A stretch of DNA of 64,000 nucleotides from Hespellia sp. GTDB lineage: Bacteria > Bacillota > Clostridia > Lachnospirales > Lachnospiraceae. The stretch is taken from assembly GCA_028689735.1 (NCBI GenBank), contig JAQVCP010000006.1, positions 26,518 to 90,517 on the forward strand. The letters run 5' to 3'. This document shows positions 52,928 through 62,321 of this stretch, one piece after another. Positions within the stretch are counted from its first letter, which is position 1, and every line of letters starts with the position of its first letter. The translations under genes and the position numbers were made by a program. Below the pieces are notes generated by a model. The model was not told where the DNA came from. It did no database searches and was given only the letters and a program-made list of their open reading frames with translations.

Positions 52928-54298
52928 GTGGAAAAGAAGAATATCAGGCTGAATACCATGCAGATGATTGCACTGGGATTTTTCGGCGTTATTTTGCTGG
53001 GAGGACTGCTATTGTGGCTTCCAGTTTGTAATCAGAAGCCAATCGCATTTATCGATGCATTGTTTACTTCCGTTTCAGCAGTATGCGTGACCGGGTTGGT
53101 TACGATTACTCCGGCGACACAGTTTACGGTACTTGGAAAGATTATTCTGATGCTGCTGATTCAGACTGGTGGTCTTGGGGTCATGGCCTGCGCGATTTCG
53201 TTTTTTATTGTGATTCGTAAAAAGATTACGGTAAAAGAGCGCGTAATGATTCAGCAGGCATACAGCCTGGACACCCTGTCGGGAATGGTACAGTTCATTA
53301 TACGGATTTTAAAATGCACATTTCTGGCAGAAGGAGTCGGAGCACTGTTTTATATGACGCAGTTTGTTCCACGTTATGGTCTTCTTAAGGGGATATGCTA
53401 TGGAATCTTCCATGCTGTTTCCGCATTTTGTAATGCTGGAATTGATATTCTGGGAGATAACAGTTTTTGCGATTTTACGAATTCCCCGGTCATTAATATT
53501 ACAACGATGGGACTGATTGTTATCAGTGGTCTCGGATTCATGGTATGGCATGATATGCATGAATCTTTAAAAAAAGTATTGAAAAAGGATATTCCAAGGG
53601 AGAGAGCATTTACAAGACTTTCATTGAGTACGAAGGTGGTGCTCACGATGACAGTGTCTTTAATACTATTTGGTGCAGTATGTATCTATCTGATGGAGTA
53701 TAACAATCCGGAGACACTTGGCGGATTGAACTGGTGGGAGAAGATCATGGCAGCTTTTTTCCAGTCTGTTACTACGAGGACTGCCGGATTTGCATCGATA
53801 TCCCAGGTAGGATTGAAACAGGGAACCAAATTGCTCTGCTGTGTGCTGATGTTCATCGGTGGTTCACCGGGAGGTACCGCAGGCGGTGTCAAGACAACAA
53901 CAATCGCACTGATGCTTTTGATTTGTCTTGCAGTGATTCGTGGAAAAAAGGACGTAGAGTGCTATGGAAGACGAATTAGCAATGGAAATATGAGAACTGG
54001 AATTGTTATTGTTATTGTAACGTTTCTGTTTTTGCTATTCGGAGTTACACTTATTACAATACTGGAGCCGAACCGGGAGTTTATTGATATTCTGTATGAG
54101 GCGACTTCTGCAATGGGAACGGTGGGACTTACAGCAGACCTAACGCCATCTCTCACACGAGGAAGCCAGGTTGTGTTGATGGCGTTGATGTATATCGGCC
54201 GAATCGGACCGATTACGATGACACTGGTGTTTGCGGGAAAAGCGGGAGCGTCCCAGCAGCTTAGAGATTTGCCAACAAAAAGTATATCAGTAGGTTAA
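52928..54298 (+). CDS. ktrB: Potassium uptake protein, TrkH/KtrB family
   Basis: A 456-residue membrane subunit of a Ktr potassium channel/transporter. Four selectivity-filter-like loops are recognisable, among them FTSVSAVCVTGL, FHAVSAFCNAGID, FQSVTTRTAGFAS and YEATSAMGTVGLT, each with the conserved glycine. The start is GTG 52928 after GGAGATTAGGG. It is followed by its cytoplasmic RCK gating partner ktrA at 14 bases. It lies behind a two-component system and may be regulated by it. Confidence 0.94.
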   Translation: MEKKNIRLNTMQMIALGFFGVILLGGLLLWLPVCNQKPIAFIDALFTSVSAVCVTGLVTITPATQFTVLGKIILMLLIQTGGLGVMACAISFFIVIRKKITVKERVMIQQAYSLDTLSGMVQFIIRILKCTFLAEGVGALFYMTQFVPRYGLLKGICYGIFHAVSAFCNAGIDILGDNSFCDFTNSPVINITTMGLIVISGLGFMVWHDMHESLKKVLKKDIPRERAFTRLSLSTKVVLTMTVSLILFGAVCIYLMEYNNPETLGGLNWWEKIMAAFFQSVTTRTAGFASISQVGLKQGTKLLCCVLMFIGGSPGGTAGGVKTTTIALMLLICLAVIRGKKDVECYGRRISNGNMRTGIVIVIVTFLFLLFGVTLITILEPNREFIDILYEATSAMGTVGLTADLTPSLTRGSQVVLMALMYIGRIGPITMTLVFAGKAGASQQLRDLPTKSISVG

Positions 54299-54312
54299 GG
54301 AGAAGAAAGAAG

Positions 54313-54972
54313 ATGAAGAAACAATATGCAGTATTTGGACTTGGAAGTTTTGGACGCAGTGTAGCACTTACCCTGGAAAGCCTTGGGTGTGATGTTGTCG
54401 TTGTAGACAAATCATTAGAAAAGATTCAGGAAATTGCAGATTCTGTGGCTTATGCCATGCGTGCGGATGTTACGGACCCGGAGGTACTTAAGACACTTGG
54501 TGCGAGAAACCTGGATGGTGCGGTGGTCGCTGTATCGGATAATCTTGAAGCAAGTATTATGTCAATTATAGTTTCCAAGGAAATGGGAATTCCACATGTG
54601 GTTGCCAAGGCAAAGGATGATCTTCAGGCGACTGTGCTTCAAAAGGTCGGGGCCGATGCAATCGTATATCCGGAACGTGATATGGGAACCAGGCTGGCCA
54701 AAAATCTGATGTCCACTGCATTTGCGGACTGGATTGAATTGTCTAATGATTTTAGTCTTGTGGAGACGGAGATTCCGGAGAGCTGGATTGGTAAGAGTCT
54801 GATAGAACTTCGAGTACGTGAAAGATTTGATGTGAACGTGGTCAGTGTGATCATCGATGGCAGGGTGAAGGTTACATTTGACCCGCAGGAAAGTCTTCCG
54901 GCAGGAACGATTCTGATTCTGATTGGATCGAATGATACATTGGAGAGATTCCAGAATCATGATAAGAATTAG
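54313..54972 (+). CDS. ktrA: Potassium uptake gating subunit, TrkA/KtrA family
   Basis: A 219-residue RCK protein that forms the cytoplasmic octameric ring under KtrB. The RCK_N domain starts FGLGSFGRSVALTLESLG and has the acidic VVVVDKS strand end for nucleotide binding (ATP/ADP or NAD). The RCK_C domain (about 135-215) is the site where c-di-AMP binds KtrA in several Firmicutes. GdpP is also encoded in this window, consistent with such control, though binding here is inferred. Confidence 0.94.
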   Translation: MKKQYAVFGLGSFGRSVALTLESLGCDVVVVDKSLEKIQEIADSVAYAMRADVTDPEVLKTLGARNLDGAVVAVSDNLEASIMSIIVSKEMGIPHVVAKAKDDLQATVLQKVGADAIVYPERDMGTRLAKNLMSTAFADWIELSNDFSLVETEIPESWIGKSLIELRVRERFDVNVVSVIIDGRVKVTFDPQESLPAGTILILIGSNDTLERFQNHDKN

Positions 54973-55016
54973 GGGATTAAAAAATGTTCTAAGGAAAATC
55001 GCAGGGAAAGGAATAT

Positions 55017-55793
55017 ATGATTACGAGTACAAGTAATGCAAAGGTGAAGGAGCTTTTGAACCTTCAAAAGAAGGCGAAGTTACGCAACGAAAAAAAAGTG
55101 TTTGTCGTGGAAGGTCTTCGGATGTTTTCCGAGACTCCGAGGGAACGAATCGTACAGGTCTATCTTTCGGAAAGCTTCCATAGTAAAAAGGGGAAACAGC
55201 TGAATCTATCCGGACTTACAGTTGAGATTCTGTCCGACACGGTATTTTCTTATGTGTCCGACACAAAATCACCTCAGGGAATTTTGTGTATCGTGAAGCA
55301 GAATGATTATATCATAGAGGATGTAATGAAAGCCGAAAGAGCGCATATACTAATGTTGGAAAATCTTCAGGACCCGGGGAACATGGGAACGATTATGAGG
55401 ACGGCGGAGGGTGCCGGTGTAACTGGAATCCTGATGAGCCGGGACACTGTGGACATCTACAATCCCAAAGTGGTTCGTTCCACGATGGGTTCGATTTACC
55501 GGATTCCCTTCCTATATGTAGAAGATTTTCTGGCGGCAGCCAAGGTGGTGAAGGCGGCAGGAATTCGAATTTTTGCAGCACATCTGGATGGAAAGGATAC
55601 TTATGACAGACAGGACTATCTTGGAGGAACCGCATTTTTGATTGGCAACGAGGGAAATGGACTGACGCCGGAAGCAGCAGAAGCGGCGGATACCTGGATT
55701 CGGATTCCGATGCATGGGAAAGTAGAATCCTTAAATGCAGCAATTGCCTCTGCAATCCTCATGTATGAGGTGTGCAGACAGAGAGGAGAGTAA
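55017..55793 (+). CDS. TrmH/SpoU family RNA 2'-O-methyltransferase
   Basis: A 258-residue SPOUT methyltransferase. The N-terminal substrate-binding domain begins ITSTSNAKVKELLNLQKKAK, with KKVFVVEG. The knotted catalytic domain has LENLQDPGNMGTIMRTAEGAG, FLIGNEGNGLTPE and IPMHGKVESLNAAIASAI, the three SpoU motifs. The target (rRNA or tRNA position) cannot be set. It starts at ATG 55017 behind AAAGGAA. The NfeD-like gene begins three bases after its stop. Confidence 0.9.
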   Translation: MITSTSNAKVKELLNLQKKAKLRNEKKVFVVEGLRMFSETPRERIVQVYLSESFHSKKGKQLNLSGLTVEILSDTVFSYVSDTKSPQGILCIVKQNDYIIEDVMKAERAHILMLENLQDPGNMGTIMRTAEGAGVTGILMSRDTVDIYNPKVVRSTMGSIYRIPFLYVEDFLAAAKVVKAAGIRIFAAHLDGKDTYDRQDYLGGTAFLIGNEGNGLTPEAAEAADTWIRIPMHGKVESLNAAIASAILMYEVCRQRGE

Positions 55794-55795
55794 TT

Positions 55796-56233
55796 ATGAA
55801 CGGTTTATCGTGGATTGTACTGTTTATTGTGTTGATTATTATTGAAATCTTTACAATGGGACTGACAACCATCTGGTTTGCGGGTGGAAGTCTGGTGGCG
55901 TTTGTGCTAAGTCTGCTTGGACTCTCACTGCCGATACAGGTGATTGCATTTGTGGTGGTTTCAGTGGCTTTGTTTTTGGTGACACGTCCAATCGCAATGA
56001 AATATTTTAATAAAGACAGAGTGAAGACAAATGTAGAGAGCCTGCTTGGAAAGACCGCGCTTGTGACCGAGAATATTGACAATATTCATGCAACGGGCAA
56101 GGTAGAGGTAAACGGACTGGAATGGACTGCGAGGGCAGAGGAGGATGGTCTGGTTATAGAGAAGAACAGCGTGGTAGAAATTTTGAAAATTCAAGGTGTC
56201 AAGTTGATTGTTAAGAAAGAGGAGGCAAAGTAG
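55796..56233 (+). CDS. NfeD family membrane protein
   Basis: A 145-residue protein with membrane helices in the first 75 residues and a C-terminal OB-fold (about 80-145; LLGKTALVTENI, GKVEVNGLEWTARAEEDG, VVEILKIQGVKLIVKK). This is the short NfeD form, which works with SPFH/flotillin partners to organise membrane domains. The partner gene follows after a single base. GAGGAGAG precedes ATG 55796. Confidence 0.88.
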   Translation: MNGLSWIVLFIVLIIIEIFTMGLTTIWFAGGSLVAFVLSLLGLSLPIQVIAFVVVSVALFLVTRPIAMKYFNKDRVKTNVESLLGKTALVTENIDNIHATGKVEVNGLEWTARAEEDGLVIEKNSVVEILKIQGVKLIVKKEEAK

Positions 56234-56234
56234 A

Positions 56235-57170
56235 ATGGGAATTATTGGATTGATTTTAGTGGTATTGATTGTTTTGATTTTGATTTCCTGTGTGAAGATC
56301 GTACCGCAGGCGAAGGCACTGGTAGTAGAGAGACTTGGAGCATTTCAGGGAACATGGGGAGTTGGACTTCATTTTAAGCTTCCGATTATTGACCGTATTG
56401 CAAGAAAAGTAGATTTAAAGGAGCAGGTAGTAGACTTTGCACCGCAGCCGGTTATCACAAAGGATAATGTAACGATGAGAATTGATACCGTCGTATTTTA
56501 CCAGATTACAGATCCGAAGTTGTTCGCATATGGTGTTGCCAATCCAATTATGGCAATCGAGAACCTGACAGCAACCACACTTCGTAACATCATCGGTGAT
56601 CTGGAGTTAGACCAGACACTGACTTCCAGAGAGACGATCAACACAAAGATGAGAGCATCTCTGGATGTTGCAACGGATCCATGGGGAATCAAGGTCAACC
56701 GTGTTGAGCTCAAGAACATCATTCCACCGGCAGCGATTCAGGATGCCATGGAGAAACAGATGAAGGCAGAGCGTGAGCGAAGAGAAGCAATCCTTCGTGC
56801 AGAAGGTGAGAAGAAGTCAACAATCCTTGTTGCGGAAGGTCATAAGGAATCCCTGATTCTGGATGCGGAGGCAGAGAAACAGTCTGCAATCCTGCGCGCA
56901 GAAGCTGAAAAGGAAAAGAGAATTCGTGAGGCGGAAGGTGAGGCTGAGGCAATTCTTAAGGTACAGCAGGCGACAGCCGATGGTATCCGCTTTATCAAAG
57001 AGGCGGGGGCGGATCAGGCTGTGCTTACCATCAAGAGTCTGGAGGCATTTGAGAAGGCTGCAGATGGAAAAGCAACGAAGATCATTATCCCTTCTGAGAT
57101 TCAGGGAATTGCAGGACTTACAAAGTCTTTAGTTGAAATTGGAAAGGATGACGGAAAGAAGGCTGAGTAA
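56235..57170 (+). CDS. SPFH/band 7 protein (stomatin or QmcA-like)
   Basis: A 311-residue protein with one N-terminal membrane helix (about 3-22), a band 7 domain (about 25-180; [23 protein letters not shown]) and a long alpha-helical coiled coil (about 180-270) rich in AEGEKKS and AEAEK repeats. The C-terminus is [18 protein letters not shown]. It forms oligomeric membrane scaffolds together with NfeD proteins such as the one just upstream. AGGAGG lies about 9 bases before ATG 56235. Confidence 0.92.
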   Translation: MGIIGLILVVLIVLILISCVKIVPQAKALVVERLGAFQGTWGVGLHFKLPIIDRIARKVDLKEQVVDFAPQPVITKDNVTMRIDTVVFYQITDPKLFAYGVANPIMAIENLTATTLRNIIGDLELDQTLTSRETINTKMRASLDVATDPWGIKVNRVELKNIIPPAAIQDAMEKQMKAERERREAILRAEGEKKSTILVAEGHKESLILDAEAEKQSAILRAEAEKEKRIREAEGEAEAILKVQQATADGIRFIKEAGADQAVLTIKSLEAFEKAADGKATKIIIPSEIQGIAGLTKSLVEIGKDDGKKAE

Positions 57171-57270
57171 TTTTAAAAAGCATTCGGAAGGCACACCAGA
57201 TAGAGAAGACAGAATAAGGAATACAGACCGGATAGAGAAAATAGACAGATTGAGAGAGGACGAAAGAAAA

Positions 57271-58266
57271 ATGGATTTAAAAGGACGCAATTTTTTGACA
57301 TTAAAGGATTTCACAGCAGAAGAGATCACATATATGCTTGACTTGGCAGCGAAGCTGAAGGAGAAAAAGAAAAAAGGCAAGCTGGTAGACAATTACCGTG
57401 GGATGAATGTGGCTCTGATTTTTGAGAAGACAAGCACCCGGACCCGCTGTTCTTTTGAAGTGGCTGCCCATGATATGGGGATGGGAACTACTTATCTGGA
57501 TCCGACAGGATCGCAGATCGGAAAGAAAGAGAGTATCGAGGATACTGCCCGTGTTCTTGGAAGGATGTATGATGGAATCGAGTACCGTGGATTCGGTCAG
57601 GAGATTGTGGAAGACCTTGCAAAATATGCCGGAGTTCCAGTATGGAACGGACTGACCAATGAGTACCATCCAACACAGATGCTGGCAGACATGCTGACCA
57701 TCCGGGAGCATTTCGGCTCGCTGGAAGGAAAGAAGCTGGTATACATGGGTGATGCAAGATATAACATGGGAAATTCCCTGATGATCGCCTGTGCAAAGCT
57801 GGGCATGCATTTTGTGGCTTGTACTTCTAAGAAATATTTTCCAAATGAAGAGCTGATTGCACAGTGTCAGGAGTATGCGAAAGAGAGTGGTGCAACATTA
57901 AGTTTCATCGAGGATGTGTCAGAAGGTACAAAAGATGCCGATGTCATTTACACAGACGTGTGGGTATCTATGGGTGAGCCTGATGCAGTATGGGAAGAGC
58001 GAATCTGTGAACTGAGTCCTTATAAGGTGACAAAGGCTGTGATGGACAATGCGGGTGAGCAGGCAATTTTCCTGCACTGCCTTCCGGCGTTCCATGATCT
58101 TAAGACCAAGATCGGGGCACAGATGGCAGAGCGGTTCGGCATTCAGGATATGGAAGTTACCGATGAAGTATTTGAGTCAGCACAATCAAAAGTATTTGAT
58201 GAGGCTGAGAACCGTATGCACACCATCAAAGCCGTGATGGTGGCAACTCTGGGAGAGCGTTTCTAA
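57271..58266 (+). CDS. argF: Ornithine carbamoyltransferase
   Basis: A 331-residue enzyme making citrulline from ornithine and carbamoyl phosphate (or the reverse in the arginine deiminase route). Carbamoyl-phosphate contacts are in [12 protein letters not shown] and HPTQMLAD; ornithine contacts in VWVSMGE and the HCLPAFHD loop. AGAGGA lies 11 bases before ATG 57271. The frame is open back to 57133 but that part is unlike the family. No arginine deiminase or other arg gene adjoins it, so direction of flow is undecided. Confidence 0.95.
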   Translation: MDLKGRNFLTLKDFTAEEITYMLDLAAKLKEKKKKGKLVDNYRGMNVALIFEKTSTRTRCSFEVAAHDMGMGTTYLDPTGSQIGKKESIEDTARVLGRMYDGIEYRGFGQEIVEDLAKYAGVPVWNGLTNEYHPTQMLADMLTIREHFGSLEGKKLVYMGDARYNMGNSLMIACAKLGMHFVACTSKKYFPNEELIAQCQEYAKESGATLSFIEDVSEGTKDADVIYTDVWVSMGEPDAVWEERICELSPYKVTKAVMDNAGEQAIFLHCLPAFHDLKTKIGAQMAERFGIQDMEVTDEVFESAQSKVFDEAENRMHTIKAVMVATLGERF

Positions 58267-58282
58267 AAAAAAGTTCGGGAAT

Positions 58283-58310
58283 AAGCAGCGAAGAGGATTG
58301 TAAGTGTCCG
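58283..58310 (+). repeat. Dispersed 28-nt intergenic motif, copy 3
   Basis: Begins AAGCAGCGAAGAGG and ends AAGTGTCCG. Shares 22 of 28 positions with the 23913 copy. It lies between argF and birA, ahead of the birA ribosome site. Confidence 0.4.
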
Positions 58311-58344
58311 CTTTCTATGTATGCATGAAAGGATTTAGAAAAAT

Positions 58345-59325
58345 TTGAAGACAGAGATATTAAGACTGCTCCGTGAGAGTGACAGCTTTGTGTCGGGACA
58401 GCAGCTTTGTGAGCAGTTTCAGGTGTCCCGGACGGCTGTGTGGAAAGTCATCAAGCAGCTTCAGGAAGAGGGATACCAGATTGAGGCGGTCAGGAATAAA
58501 GGCTACCGTATTACCGGAAGTCCGGATGTGATGACAGAGGAAGAGCTGACCAGTCTTTTAGATACCAGATGGGCAGGAAAACATATCAGTTATTTTGACA
58601 CGACGGATTCCACCAACAATCAGGCAAAGGCTATGGGGGATGCAGGTGCACCTCATGGAACTCTGGTGGTTGCGGATCGTCAGGATGCAGGAAAGGGCAG
58701 AAGGGGACGGGTGTGGTCCACTCCGCCAGGAGGAAGTATTGCCATGTCGATTCTCCTCCGGCCAGACATCGAACCATCGAAGGCGCCTATGCTGACCCTT
58801 GTGATGGCAATGGCTGTGGCAGAAGGCATTTCCCAGACAGAGAAGCTGGACGCTGGAATCAAATGGCCCAATGATATTGTGCTGAGCAAAAAGAAGGTCT
58901 GTGGAATTCTGACGGAGATGAGCACTGAGATTACCTGTATCAATCATGTGGTGATCGGCGCGGGCATCAATGTAAATCTGACAGAGTTCCCGGAAGAAAT
59001 TGCGAAGACAGCCACATCGCTCCGGATAGAAAAGGGCGAAGTCATAAAACGAAGCGAGCTGATCGCCGCAATTATGAAGCGGTTTGAATATCGGTATGAG
59101 CAGTTCATGCAGACGGAAGATTTGTCTTTGATGCAGGAGGACTATCATTCGATTCTTCTGAATCGGGAAAAGAAAGTACGCATTCTAAGTCCGAAGGAAG
59201 AGTATGACGGAGTGGCTCTGGGAATCAATGAGAAAGGTGAGCTTCTGGTGAGGAGAGAAAACGGCTCGGTGGAAGAGATATTTTCCGGTGAAGTTTCTGT
59301 CAGAGGCATCTACGGATACGTGTAG
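58345..59325 (+). CDS. birA: Bifunctional biotin ligase/biotin operon repressor
   Basis: A 326-residue protein. The N-terminal winged helix (about 3-60; SGQQLCEQFQVSRTAVWKVIKQLQ) binds DNA. The ligase core (about 80-270) has GKGRRGRVWSTPPGGS and KWPNDIVLSKKKVCGIL, and an SH3-like C-terminal domain follows. It attaches biotin to carboxylases and represses biotin genes when biotinyl-AMP is bound. The start is TTG 58345 with AAAGGA about 12 bases upstream. It heads a run with the DUF6145 gene and coaX. Confidence 0.93.
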   Translation: MKTEILRLLRESDSFVSGQQLCEQFQVSRTAVWKVIKQLQEEGYQIEAVRNKGYRITGSPDVMTEEELTSLLDTRWAGKHISYFDTTDSTNNQAKAMGDAGAPHGTLVVADRQDAGKGRRGRVWSTPPGGSIAMSILLRPDIEPSKAPMLTLVMAMAVAEGISQTEKLDAGIKWPNDIVLSKKKVCGILTEMSTEITCINHVVIGAGINVNLTEFPEEIAKTATSLRIEKGEVIKRSELIAAIMKRFEYRYEQFMQTEDLSLMQEDYHSILLNREKKVRILSPKEEYDGVALGINEKGELLVRRENGSVEEIFSGEVSVRGIYGYV

Positions 59326-59450
59326 ACCGGGAACCTTACGAGGAGACAGCGAAGCAGATTCTGAGCAGCAGCAAGGCATAAAGTGTTTTATAAAAAAGGG
59401 TTGGGCGAGTTTTGGAGTATCCGCTCGATTATCAGCAGGATGGAGTAAAT

Positions 59451-59780
59451 ATGGAAGACGACAAGATTGTACTATGTGCCGCCAGCGCATATGAGAGAAA
59501 ATATTATCTGAACCCGGAGTTTCAATCGCTCCCGGAGAAGATTCAAAAGGAACTGCAGATTCTGTGTGTGCTTTATACGGAAGATGTGGGCGGGGTGATT
59601 GCATTCGTATTCGACGAAGCGGGAAATCTCTCCATTGATATCAGTCATGAGGATAATGATCTGAGGTTCGATGAGATTGGAAGCGGACTGAAGATTAAAG
59701 AAATGCAGCAGAAGAATGTAGAATTGTTCCAGGCACTGGAAGTGTTTTTCCGGGTGTTCTTTCTGGGACAGGAAGTGTAG
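59451..59780 (+). CDS. DUF6145 family protein
   Basis: A 109-residue soluble protein: VLCAASAYERKYYLNPEFQSLPEKIQKELQILCVLYTEDVGG, then VFDEAGNLSIDISHEDNDLRFDEIGSGLKIKEMQ. This pattern matches the DUF6145 family of Lachnospiraceae as I know it; function is unknown. Its fixed place between birA and coaX suggests a link to cofactor metabolism, but only by position. GGAG lies about 6 bases before ATG 59451. It ends 40 bases before coaX. Confidence 0.75.
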   Translation: MEDDKIVLCAASAYERKYYLNPEFQSLPEKIQKELQILCVLYTEDVGGVIAFVFDEAGNLSIDISHEDNDLRFDEIGSGLKIKEMQQKNVELFQALEVFFRVFFLGQEV

Positions 59781-59820
59781 AAGTGCAGAGTTCAAAAGAT
59801 AACATACAGGGAGGAAGATA

Positions 59821-60591
59821 ATGCTACTGGCCATTGACGCAGGAAATACCAACATCACACTAGGTGTGTTCGATGAAGATGAATTAATTGAAACATTTCG
59901 TATTACGACAAAAATTTCCAGGACTTCAGATGAATACGGAATCGTATTTTGTGAGATTTTAGAACATAGAGGAATCTCAGTGGGAAGTGTGGAGGCCGTG
60001 ATTATTGCTTCGGTGGTACCGGATATCATGCACTCCCTGGAGAATTCTTTTTACAAATATTTTAACGTGACACCGATTATTGTCTCTGCCGGAATCAAGA
60101 CTGGCATTATGGTGACAACAGAGAATCCGAGACAGACTGGAGCTGACCGTATTGTGGATGCGGTGGCGGCATATGAATTGTATGGCGGTCCGGTTATCGT
60201 TGCAGACTTTGGAACCGCTACGACCTATGATCTGGTCGGACCAAACGGAACCTTTGAGGCCGGTGTGACTGCACCGGGTATTCGTACATCCGGACAGTCC
60301 ATGTGGGGATCAGCGGCAATGCTGCCAGCTATCGAGATCAAGAAGCCCTCTTCGATTCTGGCGAAGAATACCATCACCAGTATGCAGGCCGGTCTTGTGT
60401 ATGGAGCAATCGGTCAGACAGAATATATTGTCAAGAAGATGAAAGAGGCTTCCAAATATGACGAAATCAAAGTTGTAGCAACTGGCGGTCTTGGAAGAGT
60501 CATTGCGTCAGAGACAGACTGCATTGATATTTACAATTCCAAGCTGACACTGGAAGGGCTGCGTTTGATTTATAAGAAGAATAAGAAATAG
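59821..60591 (+). CDS. coaX: Type III pantothenate kinase
   Basis: A 256-residue acetate/sugar kinase-fold enzyme performing the first step of coenzyme A synthesis. Motifs are [17 protein letters not shown] (phosphate 1), [33 protein letters not shown] (phosphate 2 and pantothenate site) and [12 protein letters not shown] (adenosine). GGGAGGAAG precedes ATG 59821. The Sfp-type transferase at 11146 uses the CoA this pathway makes. Confidence 0.95.
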   Translation: MLLAIDAGNTNITLGVFDEDELIETFRITTKISRTSDEYGIVFCEILEHRGISVGSVEAVIIASVVPDIMHSLENSFYKYFNVTPIIVSAGIKTGIMVTTENPRQTGADRIVDAVAAYELYGGPVIVADFGTATTYDLVGPNGTFEAGVTAPGIRTSGQSMWGSAAMLPAIEIKKPSSILAKNTITSMQAGLVYGAIGQTEYIVKKMKEASKYDEIKVVATGGLGRVIASETDCIDIYNSKLTLEGLRLIYKKNKK

Positions 60592-60605
60592 AAATGAAAG
60601 AGGAA

Positions 60606-60660
60606 GAAGCAGTTTTTTTGAATGTGTTTAGAACACAGATGAAGAAGAAACTGCTTCTTA
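60606..60660 (+). terminator. Possible terminator after coaX
   Basis: GAAGCAGTTT (60606-60615) pairs perfectly with AAACTGCTTC (60648-60657), with a long 32-base loop and only TTATAA after it. It may be a weak terminator or a processing site between coaX and dusB. Confidence 0.4.
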
Positions 60661-60694
60661 TAAAAATGTAAGAAATTGAAATGCGAGAGAAAAT

Positions 60695-61657
60695 ATGAAG
60701 AAATTAACAATCGGCAATGTTGAGCTTTCTAACACTTATATACTAGGACCGATGGCAGGAGTAACAGACCTGCCTTTTCGCTTGCTCTGCAAGGAACAGG
60801 GGGCGGGACTTCTATGCATGGAAATGGTCAGCGCAAAGGCGTTGCAGTTTAACAACAAAAACACGGAAACACTGCTTGCGATTCATCCGAAGGAATTTCC
60901 GGTATCTCTTCAGCTCTTTGGTTCAGACCCGGATGTGATCAGTGAACAGGCAAAGCGGCTGGAAGAGAGACCATTTGCCATATTGGACATCAACATGGGC
61001 TGTCCGGTGCCGAAGGTAGTGAAAAACGGAGATGGCTCTGCACTGCTGAAGAATCCGAAGCTGGTCTATGAAATTGTCTCTAAGACCGTAAAGGCCATCA
61101 GTAAACCGGTCACAGTCAAAATCCGGAAAGGCTTTGATGATGATCATATCAATGCGGTGGAAATCGCAAAGATTATCGAGGAAGCCGGCGGTGCGGCGGT
61201 GGCAGTTCATGGCAGAACGCGAGAGCAGTATTACAGCGGAAAAGCGGACTGGAATATTATCCGACAGGTCAAGGAAGCGGTGAGCATCCCGGTAATCGGA
61301 AACGGAGATGTGACAGACGGTGAGCGGGCAATTGCTATGAGAGAGCAGACCGGATGTGACGGAATTATGATTGCCAGAGGTGCAAAAGGAAATCCATGGA
61401 TATTTTCCGAACTTCTGGCATATGAAAGAACAGGGGAGATTCCGATCCGGCCATCCGTTCAGAAAATCAAAGAAACGATGCTGCGCCATGCAAGACTGAT
61501 GATTGAGTACAAAGGAGACTATACCGGAATCCGTGAGATGCGTGCCCATATTGCATGGTACACAAAAGGGATGCGTGGATCGACGAAGCTGCGCAGCGCG
61601 CTGAACCAGGTAGAGTCTTATGAGGAACTGGAGGAGTGCCTTTCACGATTAGGGTGA
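60695..61657 (+). CDS. dusB: tRNA-dihydrouridine synthase, DusB type
   Basis: A 320-residue FMN enzyme that reduces uridines in the tRNA D-loop. The FMN-barrel start is LGPMAGVTDLPFRLLCKEQGA. The catalytic cysteine lies in DINMGCPVPKVVKNGDGSALL, and the C-terminal signature is GCDGIMIARGAKGNPWIF. Length fits DusB. Followed by the greA promoter and the greA-lysS operon, an order common in this family of bacteria. Confidence 0.95.
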   Translation: MKKLTIGNVELSNTYILGPMAGVTDLPFRLLCKEQGAGLLCMEMVSAKALQFNNKNTETLLAIHPKEFPVSLQLFGSDPDVISEQAKRLEERPFAILDINMGCPVPKVVKNGDGSALLKNPKLVYEIVSKTVKAISKPVTVKIRKGFDDDHINAVEIAKIIEEAGGAAVAVHGRTREQYYSGKADWNIIRQVKEAVSIPVIGNGDVTDGERAIAMREQTGCDGIMIARGAKGNPWIFSELLAYERTGEIPIRPSVQKIKETMLRHARLMIEYKGDYTGIREMRAHIAWYTKGMRGSTKLRSALNQVESYEELEECLSRLG

Positions 61658-61680
61658 GCTTAAGTATCAAGTATAATCAC

Positions 61681-61709
61681 TTGACTTTGATCGTGGTATT
61701 AGGTATAAT
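61681..61709 (+). promoter_or_regulatory. greA-lysS promoter
   Basis: TTGACT (61681-61686), 17-base spacer, TATAAT (61704-61709). Near-consensus, about 115 bases ahead of greA. Confidence 0.75.
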
Positions 61710-61823
61710 ATTGAAATTGTGAAAGTGTCTGTACTGCTACGGGGAGATACTACATTAATGGATAAAATTTACATCTACAAAAGTTGATTATAAATAAAAG
61801 ATAGGAAAAGGAAGGTAACAGAA

Positions 61824-62306
61824 ATGGAAGCAAAGAAAAAATTACTTACTTATGCAGGATTAAAAGCAATCGAGGAAGAATTAGAAAATCTGAAGGTCGT
61901 TAAGAGAAAAGAAGTTGCTGGAAAGATTAAAGAAGCGAGAGAGCAGGGAGACTTATCAGAGAATGCTGAGTATGACGCAGCAAAAGATGAGCAGAGAGAT
62001 ATTGAAGCGCGTATTGAGGAACTGGAAGGCATCCTTAAGAATGCAGAAGTTGTCGTTGAGGATGAAGTAGACTTAGACAAGATCAACGTCGGCTGTACCG
62101 TTCTTGTTCACGACAAAGAATTTGACGAGGAAATCGAATTCAAACTTGTTGGTTCCACTGAGGCGAACAGCCTTAAGGGAAAGATTTCCAACGAGTCACC
62201 GGTAGGCAAGGCACTGCTTGGCAAGAAGATTGGCGATACCGTTGCAGTTGAGACGCAGGCCGGAATCATGGAATACACAGTATTAAAGATTGACCGTACA
62301 GTATAA
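61824..62306 (+). CDS. greA: Transcription elongation factor GreA
   Basis: A 160-residue factor that rescues backtracked RNA polymerase by stimulating transcript cleavage. The N-terminal coiled coil (about 8-78) carries the tip acids in AREQGDLSENAEYDAAKDEQ. The C-terminal FKBP-like domain has ISNESPVGKALLGKKIGD. AAGGAAGG precedes ATG 61824. lysS starts about 15 bases after the stop, so the two are co-transcribed. Confidence 0.97.
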   Translation: MEAKKKLLTYAGLKAIEEELENLKVVKRKEVAGKIKEAREQGDLSENAEYDAAKDEQRDIEARIEELEGILKNAEVVVEDEVDLDKINVGCTVLVHDKEFDEEIEFKLVGSTEANSLKGKISNESPVGKALLGKKIGDTVAVETQAGIMEYTVLKIDRTV

Positions 62307-62321
62307 GAAGGGGTGGACAAA

